Below are positions 1-4,838 of a stretch of 5,430 bases of DNA, one piece after another. Position numbers and translations under genes: made by a program. Origin of the DNA: a bacterium (lineage in GTDB: Bacteria > Patescibacteriota > Microgenomatia > Daviesbacterales > UBA10151); NCBI GenBank assembly GCA_027364775.1, contig DAHXOS010000033.1, positions 1-5,430 of the forward strand, given 5' to 3'. The first letter of the stretch is position 1; every line of letters starts with the position of its first letter. The notes below the pieces were generated by a model. It did not search any database and was not told the origin of the DNA. It saw nothing but the letters and a program-made list of their open reading frames with translations.

Positions 1-96
1 CTACTTAACAATACCTCACCCGAGACTACTTTACTAGCAACCCAGCTTGAACTTCTTAGAAATCACTTAGGTGGGAGTTTTATAAATGCCTCCTGA
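1..96 (+). CDS. C-terminal end of an unknown protein (partial)
   Basis: A frame open from the left edge runs 31 codons to a TGA at 94-96 and ends in ...GGSFINAS. It overlaps the next start (ATG at 86) by 11 bases, and that gene's ribosome site (GGTGGGAG, 70-77) lies inside it, as expected for translationally linked neighbours. No domain is recognisable in so short a tail. The open frame could be chance, but the operon-like overlap favours a real gene end. Confidence 0.5.
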   Translation, partial: LLNNTSPETTLLATQLELLRNHLGGSFINAS

Positions 97-463
97 TAAC
101 CAACTGTCTACTACCGATAATAAGGCTTTGGAAAAACCCAAGCCTTTAAACGAGCAGTTAAGGATAGCTTATGACCCTAAGGAAGTTTTAAAAAGAGCTC
201 AGGGAAAACTCAATGGTTTAAAAAAGGAAGGTGATGAGGAATATGAAGGTAAGACAACTGCTCAGGACGACTTATTTAAAGCAATGACACTATCAGAGTT
301 TAAAAATGGAGCATTACTGGTAACCGTTATTCCAGAGCAATATAAAACGTTTGGTATTGATTTAATGGGTAAATTACAAGAAGAATACGGTTGTACAACT
401 CCGAGTGAAAAAGCTACAGCAGAATTGGCTACGGTCAATTATATAAGAACCTTGGAAATTTAA
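86..463 (+). CDS. Mobile-element-type protein, N-terminal part of a gene interrupted by TAA
   Basis: This 125-residue protein starts at ATG 86 behind GGTGGGAG. The first 35 or so residues are polar and Pro/Lys-rich, probably disordered; the rest looks mainly helical. The frame stops at TAA 461-463, but the same frame then runs on without another stop to 691. The text across the stop (...VNYIRTLEI, stop, RKINSYLD...) reads like one continuous helix, so this is probably the first part of a protein of about 200 residues. The overall pattern, with a C-terminal RANRHYLTTIQAL stretch followed by VNIKAQ and Asn/Gln-rich residues, recalls uncharacterised proteins I associate with phage and transposon regions. 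A CAA (Gln) to TAA change would explain the stop, but this is inference. Function unknown. Confidence 0.75.
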   Translation: MPPDNQLSTTDNKALEKPKPLNEQLRIAYDPKEVLKRAQGKLNGLKKEGDEEYEGKTTAQDDLFKAMTLSEFKNGALLVTVIPEQYKTFGIDLMGKLQEEYGCTTPSEKATAELATVNYIRTLEI

Positions 464-691
464 AGGAAAATCAATAGCTACCTAGACTTGGGAACTATAA
501 CTGATAATGGCGTTAGGTTTCTGGCTATTATGAGCCAAGAACTAGATAGGGCCAACAGGCATTATTTAACTACAATTCAGGCTTTAAGAACTATAAAGCA
601 GCCAAGTTTAGGAGTAAACATTAAGGCTCAAACGGCAATTTTAGGACAAAATCAAGTTGTACAGGCTAATAATAACCCTAATGATTCTTAG
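464..691 (+). pseudogene. Downstream part of the TAA-interrupted gene at 86-463
   Basis: This continues in the same frame as 86-463 after a single TAA and ends at TAG 689-691. It could be translated separately only from weak starts: TTG at 488 (67 residues) or ATG at 530, neither with a convincing ribosome site. The content is helical (QELDRANRHYLTTIQALRTI) and then a beta-like VNIKAQTAILGQNQVVQANN tail. In related-looking mobile-element proteins this tail is the natural C-terminus of one longer chain. I therefore call it the separated C-terminal half of a disrupted gene. Alternatives are a sequencing error, stop readthrough, or a true short reinitiated gene. Confidence 0.6.
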
Positions 692-715
692 TGATTATTA
701 AGGATTTCGGTAAAA

Positions 716-1159
716 ATGTTTAAATATTATTTCAACAAAAGGCCAGTTATAGAAGAGTCTCAAACAAATAATGTCAGTGTCTTCGTCAGGCATAACTACC
801 TCCAGTTTAAAAAACAACTAAAAGAAAACGGCAGGGACCTGGATCTTAATAAAGAGAATGATGTGAAACTATTCATTGAGATAGTTAAGCAAGGGGTAAC
901 TGTTAATTTAAGACAAGAAAATAACGGTCAGGTTACTAACACTGATTACATGAATAAGATAAACCTAACTTACACTAAGTCAAACTTGAAGAAAGGATTT
1001 GTTTTTTGGTTTATCTGCAATCTCTGCGATAGAAAGGTGAGATATCTATACTTCCCACCTAACTCAGAGGTGATGGCTTGCAGAAGATGTCACAGGCTCG
1101 CCTATAGGAAACAAATTGAAGCTCGCTTAAGAGCTCCAAAATGGTTGTTTAATCAATAG
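716..1159 (+). CDS. Zinc-ribbon protein of unknown function
   Basis: This 147-residue protein starts at ATG 716; AAGGA at 700-704 is a slightly distant ribosome site. Two CxxC pairs, C101/C104 (CNLC) and C122/C125 (CRRC), separated by 17 residues, form a likely four-cysteine zinc ribbon. The context FWFICNLCDRKVRYLYF...ACRRCHRLAYRKQ matches a recurring pattern in uncharacterised bacterial proteins from phage and transposon neighbourhoods (aromatic residues, CxxCgrrv..LY, then CrhChxLaY). The N-terminal 80 residues are charged and show no known domain. Its stop TAG (1157-1159) directly abuts the -35 box of the next gene. A nucleic-acid-binding role is plausible from the fold but not shown. It probably belongs with the interrupted gene upstream and the recombinase remnant at the right edge as element-type genes. 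Confidence 0.8.
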   Translation: MFKYYFNKRPVIEESQTNNVSVFVRHNYLQFKKQLKENGRDLDLNKENDVKLFIEIVKQGVTVNLRQENNGQVTNTDYMNKINLTYTKSNLKKGFVFWFICNLCDRKVRYLYFPPNSEVMACRRCHRLAYRKQIEARLRAPKWLFNQ

Positions 1160-1188
1160 TTGACAAAATACTATTGTACTAGTACAAT
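1160..1188 (+). promoter_or_regulatory. Near-consensus sigma70-type promoter of the TrpR-type gene
   Basis: TTGACA (1160-1165) matches the -35 consensus exactly. After a 17-base spacer, TACAAT (1183-1188) differs from the -10 consensus at one position. Only 7 bases separate the -10 from ATG 1196, so transcription should begin at or next to the ATG, giving a leaderless mRNA. The -35 starts on the base after the upstream stop codon. Confidence 0.85.
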
Positions 1189-1192
1189 AGTA
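1169..1192. promoter_or_regulatory. 24-bp perfect palindrome, probable repressor operator
   Basis: The arms pair perfectly about the centre between 1180 and 1181; the left arm is TACTATTGTACT. The palindrome fills the promoter spacer and covers the -10, so a bound dimer would block RNA polymerase. The core GTACTAGTAC contains ACTAGT, and the E. coli trp operators are built around GTACTAG/CTAGTAC half-sites (established knowledge). The adjacent gene is a TrpR-type repressor, so autoregulation is the natural inference. A further CAATAG copy at 1154-1159 repeats an arm end. Confidence 0.75.
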
Positions 1193-1195
1193 CAT

Positions 1196-1450
1196 ATGCT
1201 AAGTAATAAACAATTAGATGAACTAATTGAAATGTTGCTAAGTATAAGGAATAAGAGTGAGATGTATGAGTTTCTTTTAGGGTTATTAACTCCTAAAGAA
1301 CTCGAAGAGCTGCCTACCCGACTGAGTATTGTAAAAATGCTTAAGAAAGGTGTCTCTCAGCATAAAATCGCTGGAGAGCTAAATGTGGGTATTGCTACAG
1401 TCACTCGTGGCTCGAAAGAGTTACAAAAAGGTAGATTTAACAATATCTAA
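1196..1450 (+). CDS. trpR: TrpR-family transcriptional repressor (TrpR/YerC type)
   Basis: This 84-residue all-helical DNA-binding protein belongs to the Trp repressor family. I start it at ATG 1196; the longer frame from TTG 1160 would translate the -35, spacer and -10 of the promoter. LLTPKELEELPTRLSIV (30-46) matches E. coli TrpR LLTPDEREALGTRVRIV, and VGIATVTRGSKEL (64-76) matches its recognition-helix region AGIATITRGSNSL. R42 and R71 correspond to the E. coli tryptophan-contact residues R54 and R84, so a Trp-type corepressor is plausible. The chain is shorter than E. coli TrpR (108 aa) at both ends, and closer in size to YerC-type relatives. The matching recognition helix and the ACTAGT-centred palindrome on its own promoter argue for autorepression. 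It lies directly before the T-box leader, so readthrough may link it to the downstream genes. The symbol indicates family, not proven orthology. Confidence 0.85.
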   Translation: MLSNKQLDELIEMLLSIRNKSEMYEFLLGLLTPKELEELPTRLSIVKMLKKGVSQHKIAGELNVGIATVTRGSKELQKGRFNNI

Positions 1451-1593
1451 ATGCTTTGATTCGGAAGGTTGGAACCGAGTCGCCTGCAAGGGCACGCAGA
1501 GCAAAAATATGCTACAGAGGCGAAACTGTAAAAGCCAGCAACATGTGTAGTAATAACGGAGCATGTCATGAATAAGGTTTATTAACATGACTT

Positions 1594-1617
1594 TGCTTCC
1601 CTAGGGAAGCATTTTTT
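1594..1617 (+). terminator. Palindromic hairpin plus T6: T-box Stem III or an early terminator
   Basis: TGCTTCC (1594-1600), loop CTAG and GGAAGCA (1605-1611) form a perfect hairpin (an 18-bp palindrome as DNA), followed by six T (1612-1617). By form it is an intrinsic terminator and may end the trpR transcript. By position it is Stem III of the T-box, which is not normally followed by a U-run. Both roles may apply. Confidence 0.5.
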
Positions 1618-1630
1618 GTGAATAAACGAA

Positions 1631-1662
1631 GCAAGGTGGCACAGCCTAAAGAAGGCCCTTGT
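1631..1662 (+). promoter_or_regulatory. T-box antiterminator helix
   Basis: GCAAGG (1631-1636) pairs with CCTTGT (1657-1662) and GCC (1644-1646) with GGC (1654-1656). They are separated on the 5' side by the seven-base bulge TGGCACA (1637-1643) and closed by loop TAAAGAA. This two-helix design with a 7-base TGGN bulge is the T-box antiterminator signature. The 3' strand is also the start of the terminator stem, so the two structures exclude each other. Confidence 0.8.
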
Positions 1663-1701
1663 AGATTCATCACTTAGTGGTGGGTTTACGAGGGCTTTTT
1701 T
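1655..1701 (+). terminator. Intrinsic terminator of the T-box leader
   Basis: The arms at 1655-1673 and 1677-1695 pair over 19 consecutive positions, including several G-U pairs, around the loop TTA. Six T follow at 1696-1701. The 5' arm begins GCCCTTGT, shared with the antiterminator 3' strand. This is a very strong terminator that should stop transcription unless the antiterminator forms. Confidence 0.9.
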
Positions 1702-1724
1702 ATTGCCCAATTGAAAGGAAAAAT

Positions 1725-1811
1725 ATGTCAAATTATGAACTAGAACAAAATCAACAAGGAGCCTCTAGTTCCTCATCCGAGGGACAGGGGTTAGTTTGGC
1801 TCGCTTACTAG
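1725..1811 (+). CDS. Small ORF encoding a 28-aa peptide
   Basis: ATG 1725 follows a good ribosome site (GAAAGGAA, 1713-1720) right after the leader terminator, and the frame ends at TAG 1809-1811. The peptide begins MSNYELEQNQQG, has five consecutive Ser (14-18, using TCT, AGT, TCC, TCA and TCC) and ends EGQGLVWLAY with one Trp (W25) and a C-terminal Tyr. It has no signal peptide or membrane segment. It is the first cistron under T-box control. It could be a leader peptide, a small precursor or substrate peptide for a downstream enzyme, or a chance frame. The strong start context favours translation; the function is unknown. Confidence 0.5.
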   Translation: MSNYELEQNQQGASSSSSEGQGLVWLAY

Positions 1812-1813
1812 AG
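1763..1813 (+). other. Stem-loop enclosing the 3' half of the small ORF
   Basis: CTCTAGT (1763-1769) is the perfect complement of ACTAGAG (1807-1813), which contains the small ORF's stop codon. An inner CCTC/GAGG hairpin lies at 1771-1782. No T-run follows. The rest of the stretch to 1863 shows only AT-rich, unstructured sequence and no clear promoter. The stem might couple translation of the peptide to the next gene, but 7 bp can arise by chance. Confidence 0.3.
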
Positions 1814-1872
1814 TTAATAACTTCACCGAATTATTTATACCATCTACACCTATCCAAAAACACAGGAGAGAT

Positions 1873-2805
1873 ATGTTTAAGAAAATGTCCCAAAAAGTAC
1901 GTAATGAGATAGCTAGAAGGTTTGACGGTGGGATTCTCTTCGATAAAGGTGTTTTTTACCTTGCACCTCAGCCTTTAGCTATCACACAAGCAGTCGCAGG
2001 ATTAACGGCAATGATTGGAGTAGATGGTGAGGTTATAAACCTGCCAAGTAGCACTGAACGAGAAAAAGAGCTAGTCTCTTTAGGTAGTTTACTAGTAACA
2101 AGCTTATTGGAGCATCAGGGCCACTTAAGATTTATTACCCCAGTTTGTCCAGACTATTCTCAAGAAAGTAGTGCCTCTTTCTATCAAACTATTGGTGAAG
2201 GTATTAGTTCACAAGCTACAGCAGCTATGAGAGCTGCTGTATATATTAAGCAGGTATTTCCTGAGTACGGCTTTGATCCAAAAGTGGATATTCTAGTAGC
2301 TGATACTGAGGATGATATACCCGAAGTCATGGATCGTTGTGTGAATGGGGATCCTAAAATTTATAAAAATCGATGTCTGGCTTCAGTTGATGCTATAAAA
2401 GGAGAACTAAATGGAACAGGAAATCTCGTGGAAGTTACAACTTTTACAGAAGGATTAGGTGGACAGTTTAGGCAAACTCAGTATGAATATGAAGATGTAG
2501 TTAGAAGATTAAGAACAACTAATAGTAAATTCGATCAGGAGGTGCAGAAACTGGGAGATATGCGTAAAGAGCGACACTCAAAGATCCTCGGTAGAAGAGA
2601 AGTTGATTACGAATTAACAATCCGTTATATGGCTCAGTATGCGGCTCGAGGTACGTTGGCGAGAAGGTTAGAGGAGCCTAGTATTTTATTAAACTATCCA
2701 ACCCCTAATCTACCATTTTATAATGCTGCTGCCTACCGTGACCCGCAATTTTCCCTTTCTGAAGCAGATTTGAAAGTTGTGCCGATTATGGAGACAGTAC
2801 TATGA
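1873..2805 (+). CDS. Unrecognised 310-aa enzyme-like protein, possibly cyclodipeptide-synthase-like
   Basis: ATG 1873 follows AGGAGAG (1864-1870). I do not recognise the family with certainty. The chain looks soluble and alpha/beta. A strand and loop HLRFITPVCPDYS (84-96) leads to a glycine-containing turn GEGISS (108-113) and a long helix, then a second strand VDILVADTEDDIPEV (138-152), as in a Rossmann-like fold. A charged helical stretch (204-240) and a C-terminal YMAQYAARGTLARRLEEPSI...PFYN (252-284) follow. Strand positions, the late helix and the ending weakly resemble cyclodipeptide synthases, which use aminoacyl-tRNAs. However, the CDPS Ser nucleophile motif and Tyr/Glu pair are not clearly present and the first helix is longer. 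Control by a T-box would suit a tRNA-related or amino-acid-consuming enzyme. Its stop overlaps the next start (ATGA), so the two are translationally coupled. Existence is certain; function is speculative. Confidence 0.9.
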   Translation: MFKKMSQKVRNEIARRFDGGILFDKGVFYLAPQPLAITQAVAGLTAMIGVDGEVINLPSSTEREKELVSLGSLLVTSLLEHQGHLRFITPVCPDYSQESSASFYQTIGEGISSQATAAMRAAVYIKQVFPEYGFDPKVDILVADTEDDIPEVMDRCVNGDPKIYKNRCLASVDAIKGELNGTGNLVEVTTFTEGLGGQFRQTQYEYEDVVRRLRTTNSKFDQEVQKLGDMRKERHSKILGRREVDYELTIRYMAQYAARGTLARRLEEPSILLNYPTPNLPFYNAAAYRDPQFSLSEADLKVVPIMETVL

Positions 2806-3485
2806 ATCCGAGTGAAACTAAACAAATTTCAATTATTAGAACAGCACCATACGACTACCACCTTAAAGGTATGAGTCTATACCAAAGTTTTAATGCTGTA
2901 GCAAAAAGAGAAATAGAGGTTTCTATTAAAAGATCAGCTGGTAGCTATTTTAAGAACAATTTACCCAAATCTATATATAAAAGCGATAGAGTTTACTGCT
3001 CACCAAGAAAAAGAAGCGTACAAACTGCTCAATTTATAACAGATTCACCACAAATTTTAGATGAATTGATTGAGGTTAAATTTAAAATGGAGGATTTTAT
3101 TTCTGAAGTTAAATTTTACGATGAAAAAGGTACTCCAAACGTTCAAAAAGCTAGAAAATCATTTGTTAAAGCTTTGGTTAATAGCAATCTAGAGGAAAGT
3201 TATGAGTCGGTCATGATACGTATAGAATCTCTTTTAACTGAGATTTCCCAAAATAAAGCAAAAAAAATCTCAGTTTTTTCCCACGGTTTTTTTATGAAAA
3301 TCATTGAGGCATACATAAAAGATAAAAACATTAAGAACAACCCACAAAAGTTACTCAAGTATTTCGATGGTAGCGCTGAAACGTTCAAATTTTGTGAAGG
3401 TTTTGTATTAGATTTTGAGAACGGGGAATTCAAGTTTAATTCTTATATCAGGAACAAGGAGGGAAACTTTAGTGTTAGAGGATAG
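2802..3485 (+). CDS. Divergent histidine-phosphatase-fold protein with the catalytic His replaced by Thr
   Basis: The 227-residue protein starts at ATG 2802, overlapping the previous stop by 4 bases, with GGAG (2790-2793) upstream. The histidine phosphatase (phosphoglycerate mutase-like) pattern is visible: SIIRTAP (10-16) in the place of the LVRHG/A motif, YCSPRKRSVQTAQ (65-77) with conserved R71, a likely acid around E91, and SVFSHG (157-162) with the second His, H161. The phosphorylated His of the RH motif is Thr14 here, so classical phosphohistidine chemistry should be lost. It may be a pseudo-enzyme, a binding or regulatory partner of the next phosphatase, or use altered chemistry. The gene is visibly richer in A/T runs than its neighbours. 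The next gene starts inside its 3' end. Confidence 0.85.
   Translation: MNPSETKQISIIRTAPYDYHLKGMSLYQSFNAVAKREIEVSIKRSAGSYFKNNLPKSIYKSDRVYCSPRKRSVQTAQFITDSPQILDELIEVKFKMEDFISEVKFYDEKGTPNVQKARKSFVKALVNSNLEESYESVMIRIESLLTEISQNKAKKISVFSHGFFMKIIEAYIKDKNIKNNPQKLLKYFDGSAETFKFCEGFVLDFENGEFKFNSYIRNKEGNFSVRG
3456..3463 (+). promoter_or_regulatory. Strong ribosome site that fixes the GTG start at 3472
   Basis: AAGGAGGG ends 8 bases before GTG 3472 and lies inside the end of the upstream gene. No comparable site precedes the more upstream in-frame ATG at 3415, so the GTG is the better start. Confidence 0.8.
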
Positions 3486-4107
3486 ACCTAATTTGTATCT
3501 GGTAAGACATGCCGAGAGTATGCAGAATGTTAACCAAAACTTAGACAGAGATTGCTCATTGTCTGATTTAGGCAATAAACAGGCCTTTGAGGCAGGGAGG
3601 GCGCTTCGAGCTATTTTTGGTGAAGAAAACCCAGAAGCAATTATACATACTGGTTTAAGACGAACTATAAATACTGCTCAGGTTATTAAAGATGCAGGTG
3701 GATTCGGATCTCCATTAGTTGAAATGGCGGATTTTCGAGAAAGGGAAATGGGTATTTACGACCGAATGGAATTTTCCCAATTGCTGCAAAGGAATCCCGA
3801 TATAGAACCACTATACCAGCAATATCAGGGTTCTTGTATCTGGTTTTTAGAAGGTTACTCAGATGATGGGGTTGAACCTCTATCCCAAATGCAGGAGAGA
3901 GTTAGCATGGGCTTGAGAAAAATACGTAGCCAATATGCTGATAAGCCAGTGGTTATAATTGGCCATGCAGGTTCGCTTAAAATTGTCAGATATTTATATG
4001 AGGAAGTTCCTGTGAGGGATTTAGCAAGGTACTTAAGTAGTTATGTCCCTAAAAACTGCGAGATCTATCCCCTAAAAGGCATATTCCCACCCCTAAGCTC
4101 TATATAG
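3472..4107 (+). CDS. Histidine phosphatase superfamily protein (phosphoglycerate mutase-like)
   Basis: This 211-residue protein starts from GTG 3472, chosen because of AAGGAGGG just upstream and because the RHA motif then lies at the usual distance from the N-terminus. The expected catalytic set is present: LVRHAES with R12 and nucleophile H13; HTGLRRTINTA with R64; FREREMG with probable acid E90; and IIGHAGS with H165. It should therefore be an active phosphatase or mutase. The family covers sugar phosphatases, alpha-ribazole phosphatase and phosphoglycerate mutase, and the substrate cannot be read from sequence. It overlaps the preceding, catalytically altered family member by 14 bases, so the pair is co-translated and could form a heteromer or act sequentially. 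There is no signal peptide; it is cytoplasmic. Confidence 0.9.
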   Translation: MLEDRPNLYLVRHAESMQNVNQNLDRDCSLSDLGNKQAFEAGRALRAIFGEENPEAIIHTGLRRTINTAQVIKDAGGFGSPLVEMADFREREMGIYDRMEFSQLLQRNPDIEPLYQQYQGSCIWFLEGYSDDGVEPLSQMQERVSMGLRKIRSQYADKPVVIIGHAGSLKIVRYLYEEVPVRDLARYLSSYVPKNCEIYPLKGIFPPLSSI

Positions 4108-4109
4108 TT

Positions 4110-4118
4110 TGGTATACT
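4110..4118 (+). promoter_or_regulatory. Extended -10 promoter for the reductase gene, probably leaderless
   Basis: TGGTATACT is an extended -10 (TGn plus TATACT at 4113-4118, one mismatch to TATAAT) with no obvious -35. Six bases separate it from ATG 4125, the same geometry as the trpR promoter. It lies in the only real gap of the downstream gene run, just after TAG 4105-4107. Confidence 0.5.
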
Positions 4119-4124
4119 TTGGAT

Positions 4125-4838
4125 ATGGCTAGATCAATCACCACTTTATTCCTAATTGAATCTTTAGATGGGAAGATTTCAACAGGTGATAATGACGATA
4201 GGGATACAGACAAAGATTTCCATCGCATTACTGGTATCAAAGAGGGGTTGGAACAATATTATGACCTAGAGAAAAAAACTGATTTACATTCCCTAAACTC
4301 CGGTAGAGTCATGGAAAAGATAGGTATTAACGAACGAACTAGTGAACCTAAAAAAGCTGAATTTTCCTTTGTAATTATCGATAATAAACCTCACTTAAAA
4401 GAAACTGGTGTAGAATACCTGGCCAAATGGGTAAAAACCCTATATCTAGTAACCACAAACAAAAATCATCCAGCTTTCCAGCTCAAAGATAAGTATCCTA
4501 ATATCGAGATTATTTATTATGAGGAAGAAGTTAACTTAGAAAATCTTCTTAATAAGCTAAAAAGTAATTACGAGGTAGATAAATTGACTATTCAATCAGG
4601 TGGAACATTAAATGCGGAATGGGTAAGAAGAGGTTTAATAGATTATGTTTCTATCGTCATAGCGCCATGTCTAATTGGAGGTTCGAATACTCAATCTCTG
4701 ATTGGTGGTGAGTCTCTTCATAGTGAGGAAGACTTGAAGAAGTTGAAGGCTCTCCGGCTAATCAAATGTGATGTTTTAAAAGATTCTTTCATCCATGTTT
4801 GCTACGAAGTTATCCAAAACACTAAGGTACTAGTATGA
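4125..4838 (+). CDS. RibD C-terminal / dihydrofolate-reductase-like reductase
   Basis: The 237-residue protein starts at ATG 4125; an in-frame TTG at 4119 is less likely because it touches the -10. The family signature is clear at both ends: ITTLFLIESLDGKIS (5-19), the substrate-side strand and loop of RibD-C/DHFR-fold proteins, and IQSGGTLNAEWVRRGLIDY (156-174) followed by IVIAPCLIGG (177-186), the NADPH-binding GG turn and typical PxLlGG segment. Members reduce pteridine- or pyrimidine-type substrates with NADPH, for example in riboflavin synthesis. No deaminase domain is attached and no other riboflavin gene is nearby, so the substrate is unknown. A longer middle (25-80) is unusual. It lacks a clear ribosome site, which fits a leaderless mRNA. 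Its stop overlaps the next start (ATGA). Confidence 0.85.
   Translation: MARSITTLFLIESLDGKISTGDNDDRDTDKDFHRITGIKEGLEQYYDLEKKTDLHSLNSGRVMEKIGINERTSEPKKAEFSFVIIDNKPHLKETGVEYLAKWVKTLYLVTTNKNHPAFQLKDKYPNIEIIYYEEEVNLENLLNKLKSNYEVDKLTIQSGGTLNAEWVRRGLIDYVSIVIAPCLIGGSNTQSLIGGESLHSEEDLKKLKALRLIKCDVLKDSFIHVCYEVIQNTKVLV

Larger units (their letters stand above)
1451..1701 (+). promoter_or_regulatory. T-box-like tRNA-responsive leader
   Basis: This is a structured leader of about 250 nt between the repressor and the downstream genes. The order of elements follows a transcriptional T-box. A closing helix ATGCTTTG (1451-1458) with CGGAGCAT (1557-1564) bounds a Stem I-sized region. A hairpin GTCATG/CATGAC (1565-1591) follows, then a strong 7-bp hairpin with CTAG loop (1594-1611) in the Stem III position. 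Last come an antiterminator with a TGGCACA bulge (consensus TGGNACC) and an overlapping terminator. TGGC would pair with GCCA, the 3' end of a tRNA whose discriminator base is G; Trp, Ser, Asp and Asn tRNAs commonly have this. I could not identify the specifier codon, AGTA motif or K-turn with confidence, so the amino acid is open. The first 114 nt also fold as a branched structure, so Stem I may be atypical. Confidence 0.7.

Noticed and set aside
86..691. Alternative genetic code reading TAA as an amino acid
   Set aside because: TAA ends the trpR-type gene at its natural C-terminus, and a single point mutation explains the split.
1160..1195. TTG 1160 as start of the TrpR-type protein
   Set aside because: Those 12 codons are the -35, spacer palindrome and -10 of its own promoter; family alignment begins at ATG 1196.
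1421..1449. Promoter for the leader inside the end of trpR (TTACAA, 17 bases, TATCTA)
   Set aside because: Spacing is right but each box matches only about half of consensus; readthrough from the trpR promoter is equally likely.
1451..1560. Cyclic-di-GMP (GEMM), cobalamin or THF riboswitch
   Set aside because: Short matches such as GCACGCAG, AAAGCC and CGAAACTGT are suggestive, but the conserved cores and helix order of these classes do not fit.
3200..3433. 77-codon frame on the minus strand
   Set aside because: It lies wholly inside the histidine-phosphatase-fold gene at 2802-3485, whose motifs are clear, and shows no ribosome site or recognisable domain.
3415..3471. ATG 3415 as start of the second histidine phosphatase
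   Set aside because: It would add 19 residues without family support, and AAGGAGGG points to GTG 3472.
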